From Opitutia bacterium (GTDB lineage: Bacteria; Verrucomicrobiota; Verrucomicrobiia; Opitutales; Opitutaceae), in assembly GCA_947461205.1 (NCBI GenBank), contig CANHJG010000013.1:1-61176 (forward strand): 61,176 bases of DNA. The letters run 5' to 3'. This document shows, piece by piece, positions 9,126 to 19,174 of the stretch. The notes beneath the pieces were generated by a model that was given only the letters and a program-made list of their open reading frames with translations, was not told where the DNA came from and ran no database searches. The position numbers and the translations under genes are program-made. Numbering within the stretch: position 1 is the first letter of the stretch; each line of letters starts with the position of its first letter.

Positions 9126-10110
9126 CGTCGGGCGGCACGCGCCCGGCCCCGAACGAGATTTTCAGGTTCAACAGCGGCAGCAGGCACAGCAACCCGACCA
9201 CGGTGAGACCAAGCACGGCGTAACCCGCGACGTCGTGGACCACCCCTTCGATCGCGCTCGGCCCGTTGCGATAGGCCCACGCCGTCAGAAAAAGGCTGCG
9301 CCCCAAATTCGTCAGAAACGCCAGACCCATCGCCGCGCCCACCAGGGCGATTTTTTTCCACAGCTTCTCCAAAAATACTGCCGACAAAAACGAGCCCGCA
9401 AACAGACACGCCGTCAGCGAACGAATCCCCGAGCAAGCGTCCTCCACCCCCACGCTGCCCGTCGGCAACACGAGCACATTGCCCTGCTGCTCGATCGGCA
9501 ACCCGAGCAGGTCGAACACGAACGCAACGACCATCACCACCTTGCGGAGCAAAAACAAATTCACTTGCTGCTCGACCGCCGACACCATCGGCGCTGAGAC
9601 GAGCCACACGAGCACGGGAAAAAGAAACCACGCCGCAAGCTTGACCCGCGCGTCGCCCACCAAACTCCCGGACGAGGGCGCGGGTGACTCCGGCGCATTC
9701 ATCAGCAGCAGCGGAAACAGCAGACCGATCATCCCCAGCGTGATCGCCAGGGTACCCGGCTGCGACGTTCCCGCGCCGGCCCGATAGAACGCCCCGAGGA
9801 GGAAAAACCCCGCCCCCAGCGTCAACGAAATGCCCACCAAGAGGCGCAACACCCATTTCTGCCAACCCGCCGCCCGCGGGCTGCCCTCGGCGGCGCACCC
9901 CGCGGCCGCCCCGACAATTCTCGGCCAACGGTCATAGATGGCAAAAATCACCAACGCCGGCACCAACCATCCAAAGCTGTAGTCGGCCTTCACCCGCCAC
10001 CAATGCGACTGGTCCCACGCCACAAAGCCCCAGAATCCCGCGCATAACATCAGCGCCGCCAAAAACGGCGACGACACCTCGGCCGAGAGTTTCTTCCAGA
10101 GCGCGAACAC
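9115..10110 (-). CDS. exosortase/archaeosortase family transpeptidase
   Basis: 331 aa, about eight membrane segments. The catalytic triad of the family can be read: Cys226 in GVEDACSGIRSL, Arg271 in LTNLGRSLFL and His292 in VVHDVAGYAV. Exosortases recognise and cleave C-terminal PEP-CTERM-type sorting tails, usually in species that make exopolysaccharide. I could not find a PEP-CTERM tail among the proteins in this window, so the substrates are elsewhere. The start MFALWKKLSAEVSS follows recN by 70 nt on the same strand. The 3' end overlaps the M16 gene convergently. The exact Xrt subclass cannot be assigned by eye. Confidence 0.88.
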   Translation of the reverse strand: MFALWKKLSAEVSSPFLAALMLCAGFWGFVAWDQSHWWRVKADYSFGWLVPALVIFAIYDRWPRIVGAAAGCAAEGSPRAAGWQKWVLRLLVGISLTLGAGFFLLGAFYRAGAGTSQPGTLAITLGMIGLLFPLLLMNAPESPAPSSGSLVGDARVKLAAWFLFPVLVWLVSAPMVSAVEQQVNLFLLRKVVMVVAFVFDLLGLPIEQQGNVLVLPTGSVGVEDACSGIRSLTACLFAGSFLSAVFLEKLWKKIALVGAAMGLAFLTNLGRSLFLTAWAYRNGPSAIEGVVHDVAGYAVLGLTVVGLLCLLPLLNLKISFGAGRVPPDATA

Positions 10111-10180
10111 CGACGGCTAAAAAACAACCGCCCCTCCGAAACGCGAGCCCGATCCGGCGACCGGCACTCGCGGCCTCGAC

Positions 10181-11845
10181 TCACCCCTTCCCCAGCAATT
10201 CCTCGGCGTGCGCCAACGCACTCTTCGCTTTGCTGTCGCCGAGCATGCGCGCGAGTTCGCTCACCCGGGCCTTCCGGCTCGCCTGAATCGGCTCGATCGT
10301 CACGACCGCCCGATCCTTCGATTGATCCTTCGTCACGACCAGATGACAGGTCGCCTGCGCCGCGACCTGCGGCAAATGCGTCACGCACAGCACCTGATGG
10401 CTTTGCGCGATCGCCGCCATTTTCTCGCCGACCACCCGGCCAATCTCGCCGCCCACGTTGGCATCGACCTCGTCGAAAACGAGCAGCGGCACGCCATCCA
10501 GGTCGGCGAGCACCGTCTTGAGCGCCAGCATGACGCGGGCGAGCTCTCCGCTCGACGCCACGCGGTTGAGCGGGAGCGGCGCCTCGCCGACATTGGGCGA
10601 AAACAAAAACTCGCACCCGCAGTCCCCCGTCGGGCCCATTTCCGCCAACGCCGCGACGCGAACCTGGAAATCGGCCTTCTTGAAACCGAGCTGCACGATC
10701 CCTTTGGCCGCCACCTTGGCCAATTCCCGCGCGGCTTTCTCGCGGGCCTGACGCAGCGCCTGCGCTTCTTTTCTCGCTGCGCGTTCGGCGTCGGCGATCT
10801 GCTGCTGCAGCCGCGCCAGCGTGCCTTCGAGGTCACCCTGGACCTCGAGCCGGCGCTGCAATTCATCCCGCGCCGTGAGCACGGCGGAGAGCTCGCTGCC
10901 ATGCTTGCGCTTCAACTCCAGCCACGTGTTCATCCGGGCGGTGAGCTGCTCGGCCTGCTCGGGGTCAAATTGCAGCTGCTGGCTCAGCGCCGAAAATTCA
11001 CCGCCGAGGTCGTTCAACTCAACCGCCGCCGAAGCAAGCCGGTCCGCCAGCGGCTGGCTCGCCGGATCGATCGACTCGAGCTGGCGTGCCTCGCGCAACA
11101 GTCCCGCGATCCGCGATTGCACGCCCTCGTCGCCCGTGAGACCGCCGGCCAGGGCCGCCGACAGCTCGATCAGCTCTTGCGCGCGGCTCATGCGCTGGAA
11201 ATCCCGCTCCAACGCCTCGATCGCCTCGTCGCTCAATTCAAGCGTCGCGATCCGCGCGAGCTGGTTGCGCAGAAAATCGATCTGCTCGGGCGAGAGTTTC
11301 GTTTCCCGCGCAATTTGCTCCCGCTCGGTCACCCAGCCGCGCCACGTCCGATATTTCGCCTGATAGTCCGCCAGCGCAGCGCCGGAGCGGCCGAACAGAT
11401 CGAGCAGATCGAGCTGGCAGCTTTCCTTCAGCAACCGGCGAGGCTCGCTCGGTCCGTGGAAGTCGATCCAGTATTCGCCGAGGCGCTGCAGCGCCGCGAG
11501 CGTGGCAAGGCTGCCATTGACGGTAATTTTCGGCGCCTTGTCGCGCGGGAGGCTCCGCTTGAGCAGCAGCAGACCATCCTCGCAGGCCGGGAGTTCCAGT
11601 TCGGCCAGCACGCCGTCGATCGTCTTCGCATCAACAAAAAACAACGCCGCCTCGACCTCGCACGCCGGCGCGCCCTGCCGGATGACAGACTTGTCCGCCC
11701 GTTCGCCCGCCAGCAGGCTGAGCGCGCCCAGCAGGATGCTCTTGCCGGCGCCGGTTTCGCCGGTGACCGCGGTGAACCCGGCCTCGAAATCGAGCGAGAC
11801 TTCCTCAAGGAGCGCGAGGTTGCGGATGCGAAGCGATTGGAGCAT
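10181..11845 (-). CDS. recN: DNA repair protein RecN
   Basis: 554 aa. Start set at MLQSLRIRNLALLEEVSLDF, the usual RecN beginning; twelve further open codons upstream are part of a terminator. The Walker A motif GETGAGKS lies near residue 34. A long coiled-coil middle follows, then the C-terminal ABC part with SSGELARVMLALK (signature) and LLVFDEVDANVGGE (Walker B). RecN is an SMC-like cytoplasmic ATPase acting in double-strand break repair. The start codon sits 15 nt after the U-tract of the tRNA-Val terminator, leaving little room for its own leader. Confidence 0.96.
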   Translation of the reverse strand: MLQSLRIRNLALLEEVSLDFEAGFTAVTGETGAGKSILLGALSLLAGERADKSVIRQGAPACEVEAALFFVDAKTIDGVLAELELPACEDGLLLLKRSLPRDKAPKITVNGSLATLAALQRLGEYWIDFHGPSEPRRLLKESCQLDLLDLFGRSGAALADYQAKYRTWRGWVTEREQIARETKLSPEQIDFLRNQLARIATLELSDEAIEALERDFQRMSRAQELIELSAALAGGLTGDEGVQSRIAGLLREARQLESIDPASQPLADRLASAAVELNDLGGEFSALSQQLQFDPEQAEQLTARMNTWLELKRKHGSELSAVLTARDELQRRLEVQGDLEGTLARLQQQIADAERAARKEAQALRQAREKAARELAKVAAKGIVQLGFKKADFQVRVAALAEMGPTGDCGCEFLFSPNVGEAPLPLNRVASSGELARVMLALKTVLADLDGVPLLVFDEVDANVGGEIGRVVGEKMAAIAQSHQVLCVTHLPQVAAQATCHLVVTKDQSKDRAVVTIEPIQASRKARVSELARMLGDSKAKSALAHAEELLGKG

Positions 11846-11860
11846 GGCGATAAGAGGCAC

Positions 11861-11891
11861 AAAAAAACCGCCGACATTCAAGCGGCGGTTT
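11861..11891 (-). terminator. intrinsic terminator of tRNA-Val
   Basis: A perfect 9-bp stem (CGGCGGTTT with AAACCGCCG, 9-nt loop) is followed on the minus strand by a seven-T tract. It begins 4 nt after the CCA end of the tRNA and ends 15 nt before the recN start codon. Confidence 0.85.
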
Positions 11892-11895
11892 CAGA

Positions 11896-11972
11896 TGGTG
11901 GACCTTACTGGACTCGAACCAGTGACCTTTTCGATGTCAACGAAACGCTCTAACCAACTGAGCTAAAGGTCC
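11896..11972 (-). tRNA. tRNA-Val (anticodon GAC)
   Basis: 77 nt including an encoded CCA. The acceptor stem GGACCTT pairs with AAGGTCC. The D-arm GCTC...GAGC, the anticodon arm TTTCG-TTGACAT-CGAAA (anticodon GAC) and the T-arm containing GGTTCGAGTCC all fold as a standard class I tRNA. It is followed at once by its own terminator. Confidence 0.95.
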
Positions 11973-12010
11973 GAAAATCTGAGGTCGGCGAGTAACGCCA
12001 TCACCGCGGT

Positions 12011-12958
12011 TCAGTGCAAGGAAAAATCCGCAATTACTGCAGCCCGATCTTTTTCAATCTGGGTACGCAGCGCCTCCACTCCGTCGAATTTCATCTCCGG
12101 CCGGACAAACCGCTCCCACTCCACCTTGAGGGCGTCGCCGGCCTCAAACGGACACGCCCCCAAAACGTGGACCTCCAACCGGGGCTCGGTCGCCTGTTCC
12201 ACCGTCGGGCGGAGGCCGTAGTTCGCCACCGCCGGCCGCGGCAGCGCCGCTGGCGAACCCGAAACCCGGACGGCATAGACGCCAAAACGCGGTCGCAGCC
12301 CGGGAACCCAGGCGATGTTCAACGTGGGAAACCCAATCGTGCGGCCCAGCTGCTTGCCGGGTGTGACCACGCCCTCCGCAAAATAAGGGTAGCCGAGCAG
12401 CGCGTTCGCGGCGGCCATTTCGCCGGTTTCGAGCAGCCGGCGAATCCGGGTGCTGCTGATCGGTTCGCCATCCAAGCTGACCCGGGGCGCGCTGAAGACA
12501 CTGACCGCATGCGGTCGGGCACTGGCCACCAAGACCCCCACATCGCCGAGCCGCCCGCGTCCAAAGCGAAAGTTCTCCCCGACATAAACCGCCGCGAGGT
12601 GCGGGAGGCACCGCTTCAGCCACGGCAAGAATTCGTCTGCCGCAATCCCCGCGAGCTCCGGCGTAAACGGCTGCGTGATCACCGCATCGACCCCCAGCCT
12701 CAGCAAAACCGCCGCTTTCGTCGCTCCGTCCTGGATCAAAAGCGTGGGACTAGCCGGACGAAAGAGCGCGCTGGGGTGGGGCCAAAACGTCAGCACCGCG
12801 GCGATGCCCCCGGTCCGCCGGGCTGCCCGCACCGCGGCGTCGATCACCGCGCGATGCCCGAGATGCACGCCGTCGAACATCCCGATGGCCAAATGGAGCG
12901 GCCGCGCGGGCAAAGCACCCGCCGCCTCGAGGGTGGCGAACTGGACGGTCCGGTTCAC
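12011..12958 (-). CDS. ribF: bifunctional riboflavin kinase / FAD synthetase
   Basis: 315 aa. The N-terminal adenylyltransferase domain has the nucleotide-binding motif [13 protein letters not shown], then FWPHPS and later [13 protein letters not shown] and [12 protein letters not shown]. The C-terminal flavokinase domain shows [12 protein letters not shown] and GVYAVRVSG, then [10 protein letters not shown] and EVHVLG. It converts riboflavin to FMN and FAD in the cytoplasm. It starts with GTG, which overlaps the truB stop in the sequence GTGA, so translation is probably coupled. It is the last gene of the nusA-ribF block. Confidence 0.96.
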   Translation of the reverse strand: MNRTVQFATLEAAGALPARPLHLAIGMFDGVHLGHRAVIDAAVRAARRTGGIAAVLTFWPHPSALFRPASPTLLIQDGATKAAVLLRLGVDAVITQPFTPELAGIAADEFLPWLKRCLPHLAAVYVGENFRFGRGRLGDVGVLVASARPHAVSVFSAPRVSLDGEPISSTRIRRLLETGEMAAANALLGYPYFAEGVVTPGKQLGRTIGFPTLNIAWVPGLRPRFGVYAVRVSGSPAALPRPAVANYGLRPTVEQATEPRLEVHVLGACPFEAGDALKVEWERFVRPEMKFDGVEALRTQIEKDRAAVIADFSLH

Positions 12959-13680
12959 CGCACAAAACTCGGCACCGCCTCGCGCGCCGGAATCAGCCGC
13001 TGCTCGATTTCGGTCAGCGTCAGCGCCTGAATTTGCTCGAGCGTCAACGCCTGGTCTACCCTGAACTTGTCGGTCGCCGTACGGCGCAGCGCGGAGAGAT
13101 GCGCGCCACAGCCCAATTTCGCGCCGAGATCGTGGGCCAGCGTACGCACATAGGTCCCTTTCGTGCAGGTCAGCCGAAAATCGATCTGCGGGGTCGCGTA
13201 CCGGAGCACCTCCCAGCTCATCACCCGGATGAAGCGCGGCTCGCGTTCGATTTCCTCGCCCTTACGCGCACTTTTGTAGAGCGGCACGCCGGCGATCTTG
13301 ATCGCAGAATACATCGGCGGCATCTGGTATTGGTCACCCAGAAAGGTTTTGACGGCCGCCAGTACGTCGGCGTCCGTCAGCGGTGGCACCGGGCGCGTCT
13401 CCATCACCTCGCCGTCCGCGTCCTGCGTGTCCGTGACTTTCCCAAGCTCAATCGTGCCTTCATATTCCTTGTCGAGGCCGACCAGATATTGCGAAACCTT
13501 GGTGGCCTTGCCGACCAAGATGACCAACAGGCCGGTGGCCATCGGGTCGAGCGTGCCGGCGTGGCCGATCCGCTTCATCTTGAGCTTGCCGCGAAGACGC
13601 GCGACGACGTCATGCGACGTGTGGTCGCGCGGTTTGTCGACGAGCAGAATACCCTCCATTTCTCGCGGTGGCTGTAACAT
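12955..13680 (-). CDS. truB: tRNA pseudouridine(55) synthase
   Basis: 241 aa. The core motifs are [17 protein letters not shown] and [14 protein letters not shown] with the catalytic Asp, then [16 protein letters not shown]-like text near the C-terminus. It makes pseudouridine 55 in the tRNA T-loop. Two starts are possible: [10 protein letters not shown] or the internal MEG. I chose the first because a strong GAGGAGG lies 10 nt before it, while no Shine-Dalgarno precedes the second. The start lies 3 nt after the nrnA stop, and the stop overlaps ribF. Confidence 0.96.
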   Translation of the reverse strand: MLQPPREMEGILLVDKPRDHTSHDVVARLRGKLKMKRIGHAGTLDPMATGLLVILVGKATKVSQYLVGLDKEYEGTIELGKVTDTQDADGEVMETRPVPPLTDADVLAAVKTFLGDQYQMPPMYSAIKIAGVPLYKSARKGEEIEREPRFIRVMSWEVLRYATPQIDFRLTCTKGTYVRTLAHDLGAKLGCGAHLSALRRTATDKFRVDQALTLEQIQALTLTEIEQRLIPAREAVPSFVR

Positions 13681-13683
13681 GGT

Positions 13684-14697
13684 TCAGTGCCTCCTCTGCG
13701 CATCGACCGCCACCAGCCGCAACGTGAGGGCGGCAACGAGGCGTTCGTAGAAATTTTCCCCGCCCGATTTCAGATTGAGCCCCGCCGCACAGGCGTGGCC
13801 GCCGCCGTTGAACTGCGCGGCGACGAGATCGACGCGGTAGGCCGGCTCCTTCGCGCGCAAACTGGCTTTCACGGTGCCGTCGGCCTTTTCCTCGATCAGC
13901 GCGCCGATGTCCACGCCGTCGATGCTGCGGGCGTAGTCGACCAGCCCTTCGGTATCTTCGACGCTGGTGCCGGTTGCCGCGAAGCTGTCGGGGGCGAGCG
14001 TGCCCACGCACACGCGACCGGCACACTCGAGCCGGAGCGACGCGAGAAAATGCTGCAGCAGGCGCAGTTTGCCCTCGGTCTCCCGCTCGTAAAGCTGGTA
14101 GCCGGCCTCGCTCGGCAGGGCGCCGCGCGCGACCAATTCACCGGCGAGCACGAAACACCGGCGCGACGTGGAATTGAACCGGAACTGGCCCGTGTCGGTC
14201 AGAATCCCGGTGTAAAGCGCCTGCGCGGTCTGCGCATCGACCGGCAGATTGTTGTCGAAAAATACGCCCGCCAAAATCTCGCAGGTCGCGGCTGATGCGC
14301 TGTCCACCAGATTCGCCGTCGCAAAGCCGACGTTGGACAGGTGGTGGTCGACGACGGCGACGGGCGCCGGGAACCGCGCTTTCAAACGCTCGCCCACCCG
14401 GGCGTGGTCGGCACAGTCGACGAAGATCGCCGCGCGGTCGTCGGGAACGTTCACCACGTCGTCGGCGCGGAGAAACGGCATCGCTTTCACCAGAAACTGC
14501 AGCCGGCGCGGGACCGCATCGGCGTTGATGCACACGACATCCAAGCCGAGCGCCGCGAGCACGCGGGCGAGCGCCACCTGCGAACCGATGCAATCGCCGT
14601 CCGGCCGGGCGTGGCCGATCACCGCCACGCGCCGACCCGCGAGCGACGCCAGCAGGCGCGCGAAATCGGCCGAGAGCGTTGGGTAGAACGGCTCCAC
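13684..14697 (-). CDS. nrnA: DHH/DHHA1 phosphoesterase, NrnA-type oligoribonuclease/pAp phosphatase
   Basis: 337 aa. The DHH domain has [16 protein letters not shown] (metal-binding Asp residues), [10 protein letters not shown] and the name-giving VVDHHLSN. The C-terminal DHHA1 domain ends in the substrate-binding GGGHACAAG. The family degrades nanoRNAs and 3'-phosphoadenosine 5'-phosphate. Its place between rbfA and truB is the conserved one for nrnA. It starts 1 nt after the rbfA stop, so the genes are tightly coupled. Confidence 0.92.
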   Translation of the reverse strand: MEPFYPTLSADFARLLASLAGRRVAVIGHARPDGDCIGSQVALARVLAALGLDVVCINADAVPRRLQFLVKAMPFLRADDVVNVPDDRAAIFVDCADHARVGERLKARFPAPVAVVDHHLSNVGFATANLVDSASAATCEILAGVFFDNNLPVDAQTAQALYTGILTDTGQFRFNSTSRRCFVLAGELVARGALPSEAGYQLYERETEGKLRLLQHFLASLRLECAGRVCVGTLAPDSFAATGTSVEDTEGLVDYARSIDGVDIGALIEEKADGTVKASLRAKEPAYRVDLVAAQFNGGGHACAAGLNLKSGGENFYERLVAALTLRLVAVDAQRRH

Positions 14698-14698
14698 T

Positions 14699-15082
14699 TC
14701 AGGGCTTGGGCGCCGGGTCGGCTTTGACCTCGGGTTCGGACGCGGTCATCGGACCGAGGTCGTCGATCAGTTTCCGCGTGCGTTCGCCGCGGATGACAGA
14801 CTGGTCGAGGACGTATTCGAACTTGGGCAGAAACTTGAGCACGATCCGCCGGGCCAGCTCCTGGCGGATATCCACCGCGCGGGTCCGCAGCCAACGGAGC
14901 TTTTGCTCGGCCGTCTCACCGTCGCCGATCACCGAAATGAACACGCGCGCATCGTGCAGGTCCGGCGAGACCTTCACGTCGGTGATCGTGATGGCCACGG
15001 CCTCACTCTGGTAAAACCGGTGCAGAATGTCGCTGAGCTCGCGCTGGACGAGTTCGTTGACGCGGATGGTGCGGTTGCTCAT
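14699..15082 (-). CDS. rbfA: 30S ribosome-binding factor A
   Basis: 127 aa with the whole RbfA KH-like domain: RTIRVNELVQRELSDIL, then ITDVKVSPDLHDARVFISV and LKFLPKFEYVLDQSVIRGE. The last 25 residues are a variable charged tail ending PKP. RbfA matures the 16S rRNA 5' end and helps cold adaptation. It lies between infB and nrnA; the 84-nt spacer to infB is filled by nested inverted repeats. Confidence 0.95.
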   Translation of the reverse strand: MSNRTIRVNELVQRELSDILHRFYQSEAVAITITDVKVSPDLHDARVFISVIGDGETAEQKLRWLRTRAVDIRQELARRIVLKFLPKFEYVLDQSVIRGERTRKLIDDLGPMTASEPEVKADPAPKP

Positions 15083-15085
15083 CGG

Positions 15086-15167
15086 ATTTTCGGTGACGAA
15101 TCGGCGGTTTCCGGTTTCCGACCGGTGGTCGTAGCCAACCGAAAACCAGAGGGAGGAAACCGAAAAT
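15086..15167. repeat. nested inverted repeats in the infB-rbfA spacer
   Basis: The outer arms ATTTTCGG (15086-15093) and CCGAAAAT (15160-15167) enclose CGGTTTCC twice (15105-15112 and 15112-15119) facing GGAAACCG (15155-15162). The spacer could fold into alternative hairpins in the mRNA; no U-tract follows, so it is not a plain terminator. Confidence 0.55.
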
Positions 15168-17761
15168 TACAGGGCGGCGCGGACTTTTTGGATCTCAAAA
15201 CACTCGATGACATCGCCGGCTTGGTAGCCGTTAAAGTCGTCGAGCTTGATACCGCACTCGAGCCCGGCGCGAACTTCGTTGGCGTCGTCCTTGAAGCGCT
15301 TGAGCGTGCTGATCTTGCCCTCGTGAATGATCTCGCGTCCACGACGGAGGCGGGCGGCGGCATTGCGGTTGATCTTGCCTTCGGTCACCAAACAGCCGGC
15401 GACAAAACCCTTGGCGAGCGGGAACACCTGCCGGACCTCGGCGGCACCGGTCTTGGTTTCCTTGAGATCGGGATCGAGCAGGTCCGCCATCATCTCGCGC
15501 ACCTTGTCGCCCATCTCGTAGATGATTTCATAGGTCTCGACGCGCACGGCGTTGTGCTTGGCGACCGAGGTGACCCCGTTCTCAAGCTTCGTGTGGAAAC
15601 CGATGATCACGGACCCGGCGGCGCCGGCCATGAGGACGTCATTTTTCGTCACCAGACCGACTTCGATCGAGACGATCTCGAGCGAAACCTTGGTGCTCTT
15701 GATGCCTTCGAGCACGGAACGCACCGCTTCGGCCGAGCCAAAAACGTCGGTCTTGACGATCAGCTTGAGCACCTTGGCCTGCGTGGCGGCGATGTTCTTG
15801 AAGAGGTCCTCGACGGAAAGTTCCTTCGGGACGGCGTCCGCCGTGGTCACGACTTTCTTGAGGCGCAACTCCTCGACTTCGGCGAGCTTCTCGGCTTCAC
15901 GGGAGTTCTTGACCGCCTTAAACGACGCGCCGCTGTCCGGCGTGCCGCTCCAACCGATCACGCGCACGGGCGTGCCCGGGGGGGCTTCCTTCACGTTGAC
16001 GCCCTTGTCGTCGAACATCGCGCGCACCTTGGCGTAATGCTGACCGCATACAATCGCGTCGCCGACGCGGAGCGTGCCGCGCTGGACGATGACGGTGGCC
16101 AGCGGGCCGCGCCCGAAATCAATCTCGGACTCGACGACGATGCCGCTGGCTTCCGCCTTGGGATTCGCCTTGAGCTCGAGCACATCGGCTTGGAGCAGAA
16201 TCATCTCCAACAGTTCGTTCACCCCGGTCCCCTTGAGGGCGGACACGGGCACCGTCACCGTCTCCCCGCCCCAATCTTCCGGAGCGATGTTGCGCTGCTG
16301 CATCTGGGCCTTCACCTGCTCGATGTTGGCGCCCTTCACATCCGTCTTGTTGATGGCCACGAGGAGCGTGACCTTGGCGTTTTGCGCGTGCTTCAACGCC
16401 TCGTCCGTCTGCGGCATGAATCCGTCATCAGCCGCAACGACAAGCACCGCGATATCGGTGACGTTCGCCCCGCGGGCGCGCATCTTCGAAAACGCCGCGT
16501 GACCGGGCGTATCAAGAAACGTGATCTTGCGGTTGTTGAACTCGATTTGGTAGGCGCCAATATGCTGCGTGATGCCGCCGGCTTCACCCGCCGCGACGTT
16601 GGCCTTGCGGATGGCGTCGAGCAGGGAGGTTTTGCCGTGGTCGACGTGGCCCAGAATGCAGACGACCGGCGGTCGCGGCACCAAGAACTTGGACTCGTCC
16701 TCATCCGGCTTCTTTTCCTTCTTGTCCTTGGCGGCCTGCTGCTGCGCCGGATCGCCCCGGTGTTTAATTTCCAACAGAAAACCGTACTTGTCGGCCACCT
16801 TCTGGGCGACGACCTCGTCGATGTTCGAATTCATCGCCGCAAATCCGACGAGCTGGTTCAGCTCGGAAATGAGCTTGAACGGCTTCAAACCGAGGGCGAT
16901 GGCGAAGTCGCGCACCACGATCGGCGGCTTGAGATGGAGAATCTTGATGTCGCCCTGCATCGTGATCACCGGGGCAGCCGGAGCCGCGGGCGGGGTCACG
17001 TGAACCGGCGAGGAACCGGGGATAGGCGGGAGCTTCGGTGCCATCACCGGGGCCGGCACCGCAACGCGCGGCGGAAGGGGGGGCGGCGCAACCGGGGCTT
17101 TCGCCATCGGAGCCGGCGTGATGACCGGCGGCGGAATCGCCACCGGCGCCGGCTTCACCATGACCGGAACGGGCGCCGGAACCGACGGACGATTGACCGG
17201 ATGCGGCACGGGTGCTGGCGAAGGGGGGCGCGGCAGCGGCGGCAGCGCCGCGGGAATCTTGGCGAGCGGCGGTGGGGCGGAGACTGGCCGCGCGGGCAAA
17301 GGAGCGGGCGAAGCGGGCCGGGAAATCACCGCGGCCGGCAGGGTCGCTGGTACTGGCACCGCCACGACCGGGCTCGGCGTGGGCGTGGGCGCCGGAGCGG
17401 AGACGGCCTTAAGTCCGGCCGCTTTGGCCGCGGCTGCGGCCTCGCGCTCGCGGTCGATATCCAGCTTGGATTTTACAAACACACCGGACGGGGTGGCCAC
17501 CTTGGGCGGCGCGGCCGCCACTTCGGGTGCCACGACCGCAAGGGGCGGGTTGGCGACGACGTCCGCAGCGGCCGCGGCCGCGATGGTCGCAGCAATCTGC
17601 CCGGCAAACTCCTTCTCGATTTCCTCGATGTAGATTTTGCTGACCGTGCTCGAAACCGACTTGGTATCTGCCGACACCCAGGTGCGCGCCTTCAGCAAGG
17701 CAAGGAGTTCCTTGCCTTCCATATTGATTCGTTTGGCGAGTTCGTGGATGCGGAGGCTCAT
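15167..17761 (-). CDS. infB: translation initiation factor IF-2
   Basis: 864 aa. Residues 1-55 form the IF2_N helical domain ([19 protein letters not shown]). Residues about 60-275 are a long Ala/Pro/Val-rich linker. The second IF2_N-like segment is followed by the G domain at about residue 370 with GHVDHGKT (G1), DTPGHAAF (G3) and NKTD (G4), and then domains II-IV ending [18 protein letters not shown]-2 delivers initiator tRNA to the 30S subunit. It lies 44 nt downstream of nusA in the same operon. Confidence 0.97.
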   Translation of the reverse strand: MSLRIHELAKRINMEGKELLALLKARTWVSADTKSVSSTVSKIYIEEIEKEFAGQIAATIAAAAAADVVANPPLAVVAPEVAAAPPKVATPSGVFVKSKLDIDREREAAAAAKAAGLKAVSAPAPTPTPSPVVAVPVPATLPAAVISRPASPAPLPARPVSAPPPLAKIPAALPPLPRPPSPAPVPHPVNRPSVPAPVPVMVKPAPVAIPPPVITPAPMAKAPVAPPPLPPRVAVPAPVMAPKLPPIPGSSPVHVTPPAAPAAPVITMQGDIKILHLKPPIVVRDFAIALGLKPFKLISELNQLVGFAAMNSNIDEVVAQKVADKYGFLLEIKHRGDPAQQQAAKDKKEKKPDEDESKFLVPRPPVVCILGHVDHGKTSLLDAIRKANVAAGEAGGITQHIGAYQIEFNNRKITFLDTPGHAAFSKMRARGANVTDIAVLVVAADDGFMPQTDEALKHAQNAKVTLLVAINKTDVKGANIEQVKAQMQQRNIAPEDWGGETVTVPVSALKGTGVNELLEMILLQADVLELKANPKAEASGIVVESEIDFGRGPLATVIVQRGTLRVGDAIVCGQHYAKVRAMFDDKGVNVKEAPPGTPVRVIGWSGTPDSGASFKAVKNSREAEKLAEVEELRLKKVVTTADAVPKELSVEDLFKNIAATQAKVLKLIVKTDVFGSAEAVRSVLEGIKSTKVSLEIVSIEVGLVTKNDVLMAGAAGSVIIGFHTKLENGVTSVAKHNAVRVETYEIIYEMGDKVREMMADLLDPDLKETKTGAAEVRQVFPLAKGFVAGCLVTEGKINRNAAARLRRGREIIHEGKISTLKRFKDDANEVRAGLECGIKLDDFNGYQAGDVIECFEIQKVRAAL

Positions 17762-17805
17762 TCGTGATCGATCGGTAAGTAGGAGGAGAGTAGTCTGGAG
17801 TCGAC

Positions 17806-19038
17806 TCAGGCTTTCGCCCCGGCGACGCGGCCGATAATGTCGGCGGCTTCTTCGGGCGAGAAGCCCGCGCCCACCAAGTCGTCGGCCTCAATGCCGTCAA
17901 AGAGTTCGAGCGACACGAAGCCCGCCTTGACCAAGCGGAGCGCCACGGGCTCGGTAATGCCCAGCGAGGCCACCAGCTTGCGCTTCGCGTCGCCTTCGGG
18001 ATCGGCCCCGACGGCGCGGAATTCCTCGATATCGAGGCGCCAGCCGATCAAGCGGGACGTGAGGCGGGCGTTCTGGCCTTTGCGGCCGATGGCCACAGCA
18101 AGGTCGTCGGTGGCCACCTTAAGCAGAATCCGGTGGGTCTTCTCGTCGAGCACGATCTCGCGCGGAACCGCAGGCTTGAGCGCTTCGAGGATCATCTCGC
18201 GCGGGTCCGCGTAAAATTTGATGATATCGATCTTCTCACCGCCGAGCTCGCGGACGATGGTTTTCACGCGCGCGCCACGGGCGCCGACACAGGCACCGAC
18301 GGGATCGACCTTCGGATCGCTGCTCGTCACCGCGATCTTCGTGCGGTAGCCCGGCTCGCGGGCGAAGGCCTCGATCTTAACGGTGCCGTCGGCCACCTCG
18401 GTGACCTCGAGCTCGAAAAGACGACGGACGAACTTGGGACTGGCACGGCTGAGAATGATCTCGGGCCCGCGCGGCGTGCTCTGGATTTCCGTCAGCAGGC
18501 AGCGGATGCGCTCGCCCGGCTGGTATTCTTCGCCGGGGACCTGTTCCTTGCCGGGCATGATCGCCTCGGCCTTGCCGAGATCGACATAGAGATCGTTGCG
18601 CTCACGTCGGCGCACGGTGCCCGTCACGATGTTGCCGACCTGATCCTTGAAATCGTCGTAGATCCGATCCTTTTCAAACTGGCGGAGACGCTGCATCACG
18701 GCTTGGCGCGCGGTCTGGGCGGCGATGCGTCCGAGGGTCGACGGATCGACTTCCTTTTCCAACAGATCACCGATCACCGCGCCGGGCTTCACCGCCTGGG
18801 CCTTTTCCACGTGGATTTCGGTCTTGGGATTACTGATCGAATCGACCACCTTGAGCACCGCCCACGCGTGGAGCTGGCCGTTTTTCGGATTGATGTCGAT
18901 CCTGAGCTCTTGGCCGGAATTGACGCCCTTTTGGGCGGCTGTTTTCAGCGCATTCGAGATCGTGGCGATCATGTCGGCACGCGGAATGCCCTTCTCCTTC
19001 TCCATATATTCCAGGACGGAAAGAATTTCGCTGCTCAT
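17806..19038 (-). CDS. nusA: transcription termination/antitermination factor NusA
   Basis: 410 aa. It has the N-terminal RNA-polymerase-binding domain ([18 protein letters not shown]), the S1 domain ([20 protein letters not shown]), KH1 ([21 protein letters not shown]) and KH2 ([19 protein letters not shown]), then a short HhH-like tail ending [11 protein letters not shown]. It has no E. coli-type C-terminal repeats. It is the first gene of the block running to ribF; rimP, which precedes nusA in many bacteria, is absent here. There is no clear ribosome-binding site, and an intrinsic terminator ends 16 nt before the ATG, so expression may depend on read-through. Confidence 0.97.
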   Translation of the reverse strand: MSSEILSVLEYMEKEKGIPRADMIATISNALKTAAQKGVNSGQELRIDINPKNGQLHAWAVLKVVDSISNPKTEIHVEKAQAVKPGAVIGDLLEKEVDPSTLGRIAAQTARQAVMQRLRQFEKDRIYDDFKDQVGNIVTGTVRRRERNDLYVDLGKAEAIMPGKEQVPGEEYQPGERIRCLLTEIQSTPRGPEIILSRASPKFVRRLFELEVTEVADGTVKIEAFAREPGYRTKIAVTSSDPKVDPVGACVGARGARVKTIVRELGGEKIDIIKFYADPREMILEALKPAVPREIVLDEKTHRILLKVATDDLAVAIGRKGQNARLTSRLIGWRLDIEEFRAVGADPEGDAKRKLVASLGITEPVALRLVKAGFVSLELFDGIEADDLVGAGFSPEEAADIIGRVAGAKA

Positions 19039-19054
19039 AGGTTGGATAGATGGG

Positions 19055-19087
19055 AAAAAAAAAGCGGGCCGAACGGCCCACTTTTTT
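19055..19087 (-). terminator. hairpin terminator abutting the nusA start, possible attenuator
   Basis: The stem GGGCC-GAAC-GGCCC is extended through one mismatch by a G-C pair and A-T pairs. It is flanked by nine A and six T, so it can work in both directions. On the minus strand it gives a nine-T tract ending 16 nt before the nusA ATG. It either ends the DUF2851 transcript or attenuates nusA. Confidence 0.75.
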
Positions 19088-19174
19088 GAAAGTGGTTGTT
19101 AAAGAGGGAGAGAACGTATCCTGCGCCCGGAATCCTTGTCAAGCCCAGCGCCCCGGCCGAGCCGGCGGATTTAC

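Noticed and set aside
10208-11953. 581-codon plus-strand frame over recN
   Set aside because: Antisense of recN, which has complete motifs.
14903-17767. 954-codon plus-strand frame over infB
   Set aside because: It is the antisense of infB and rbfA, with His/Arg/Asp-rich text and no domain; it exists because of GC-rich codon bias.
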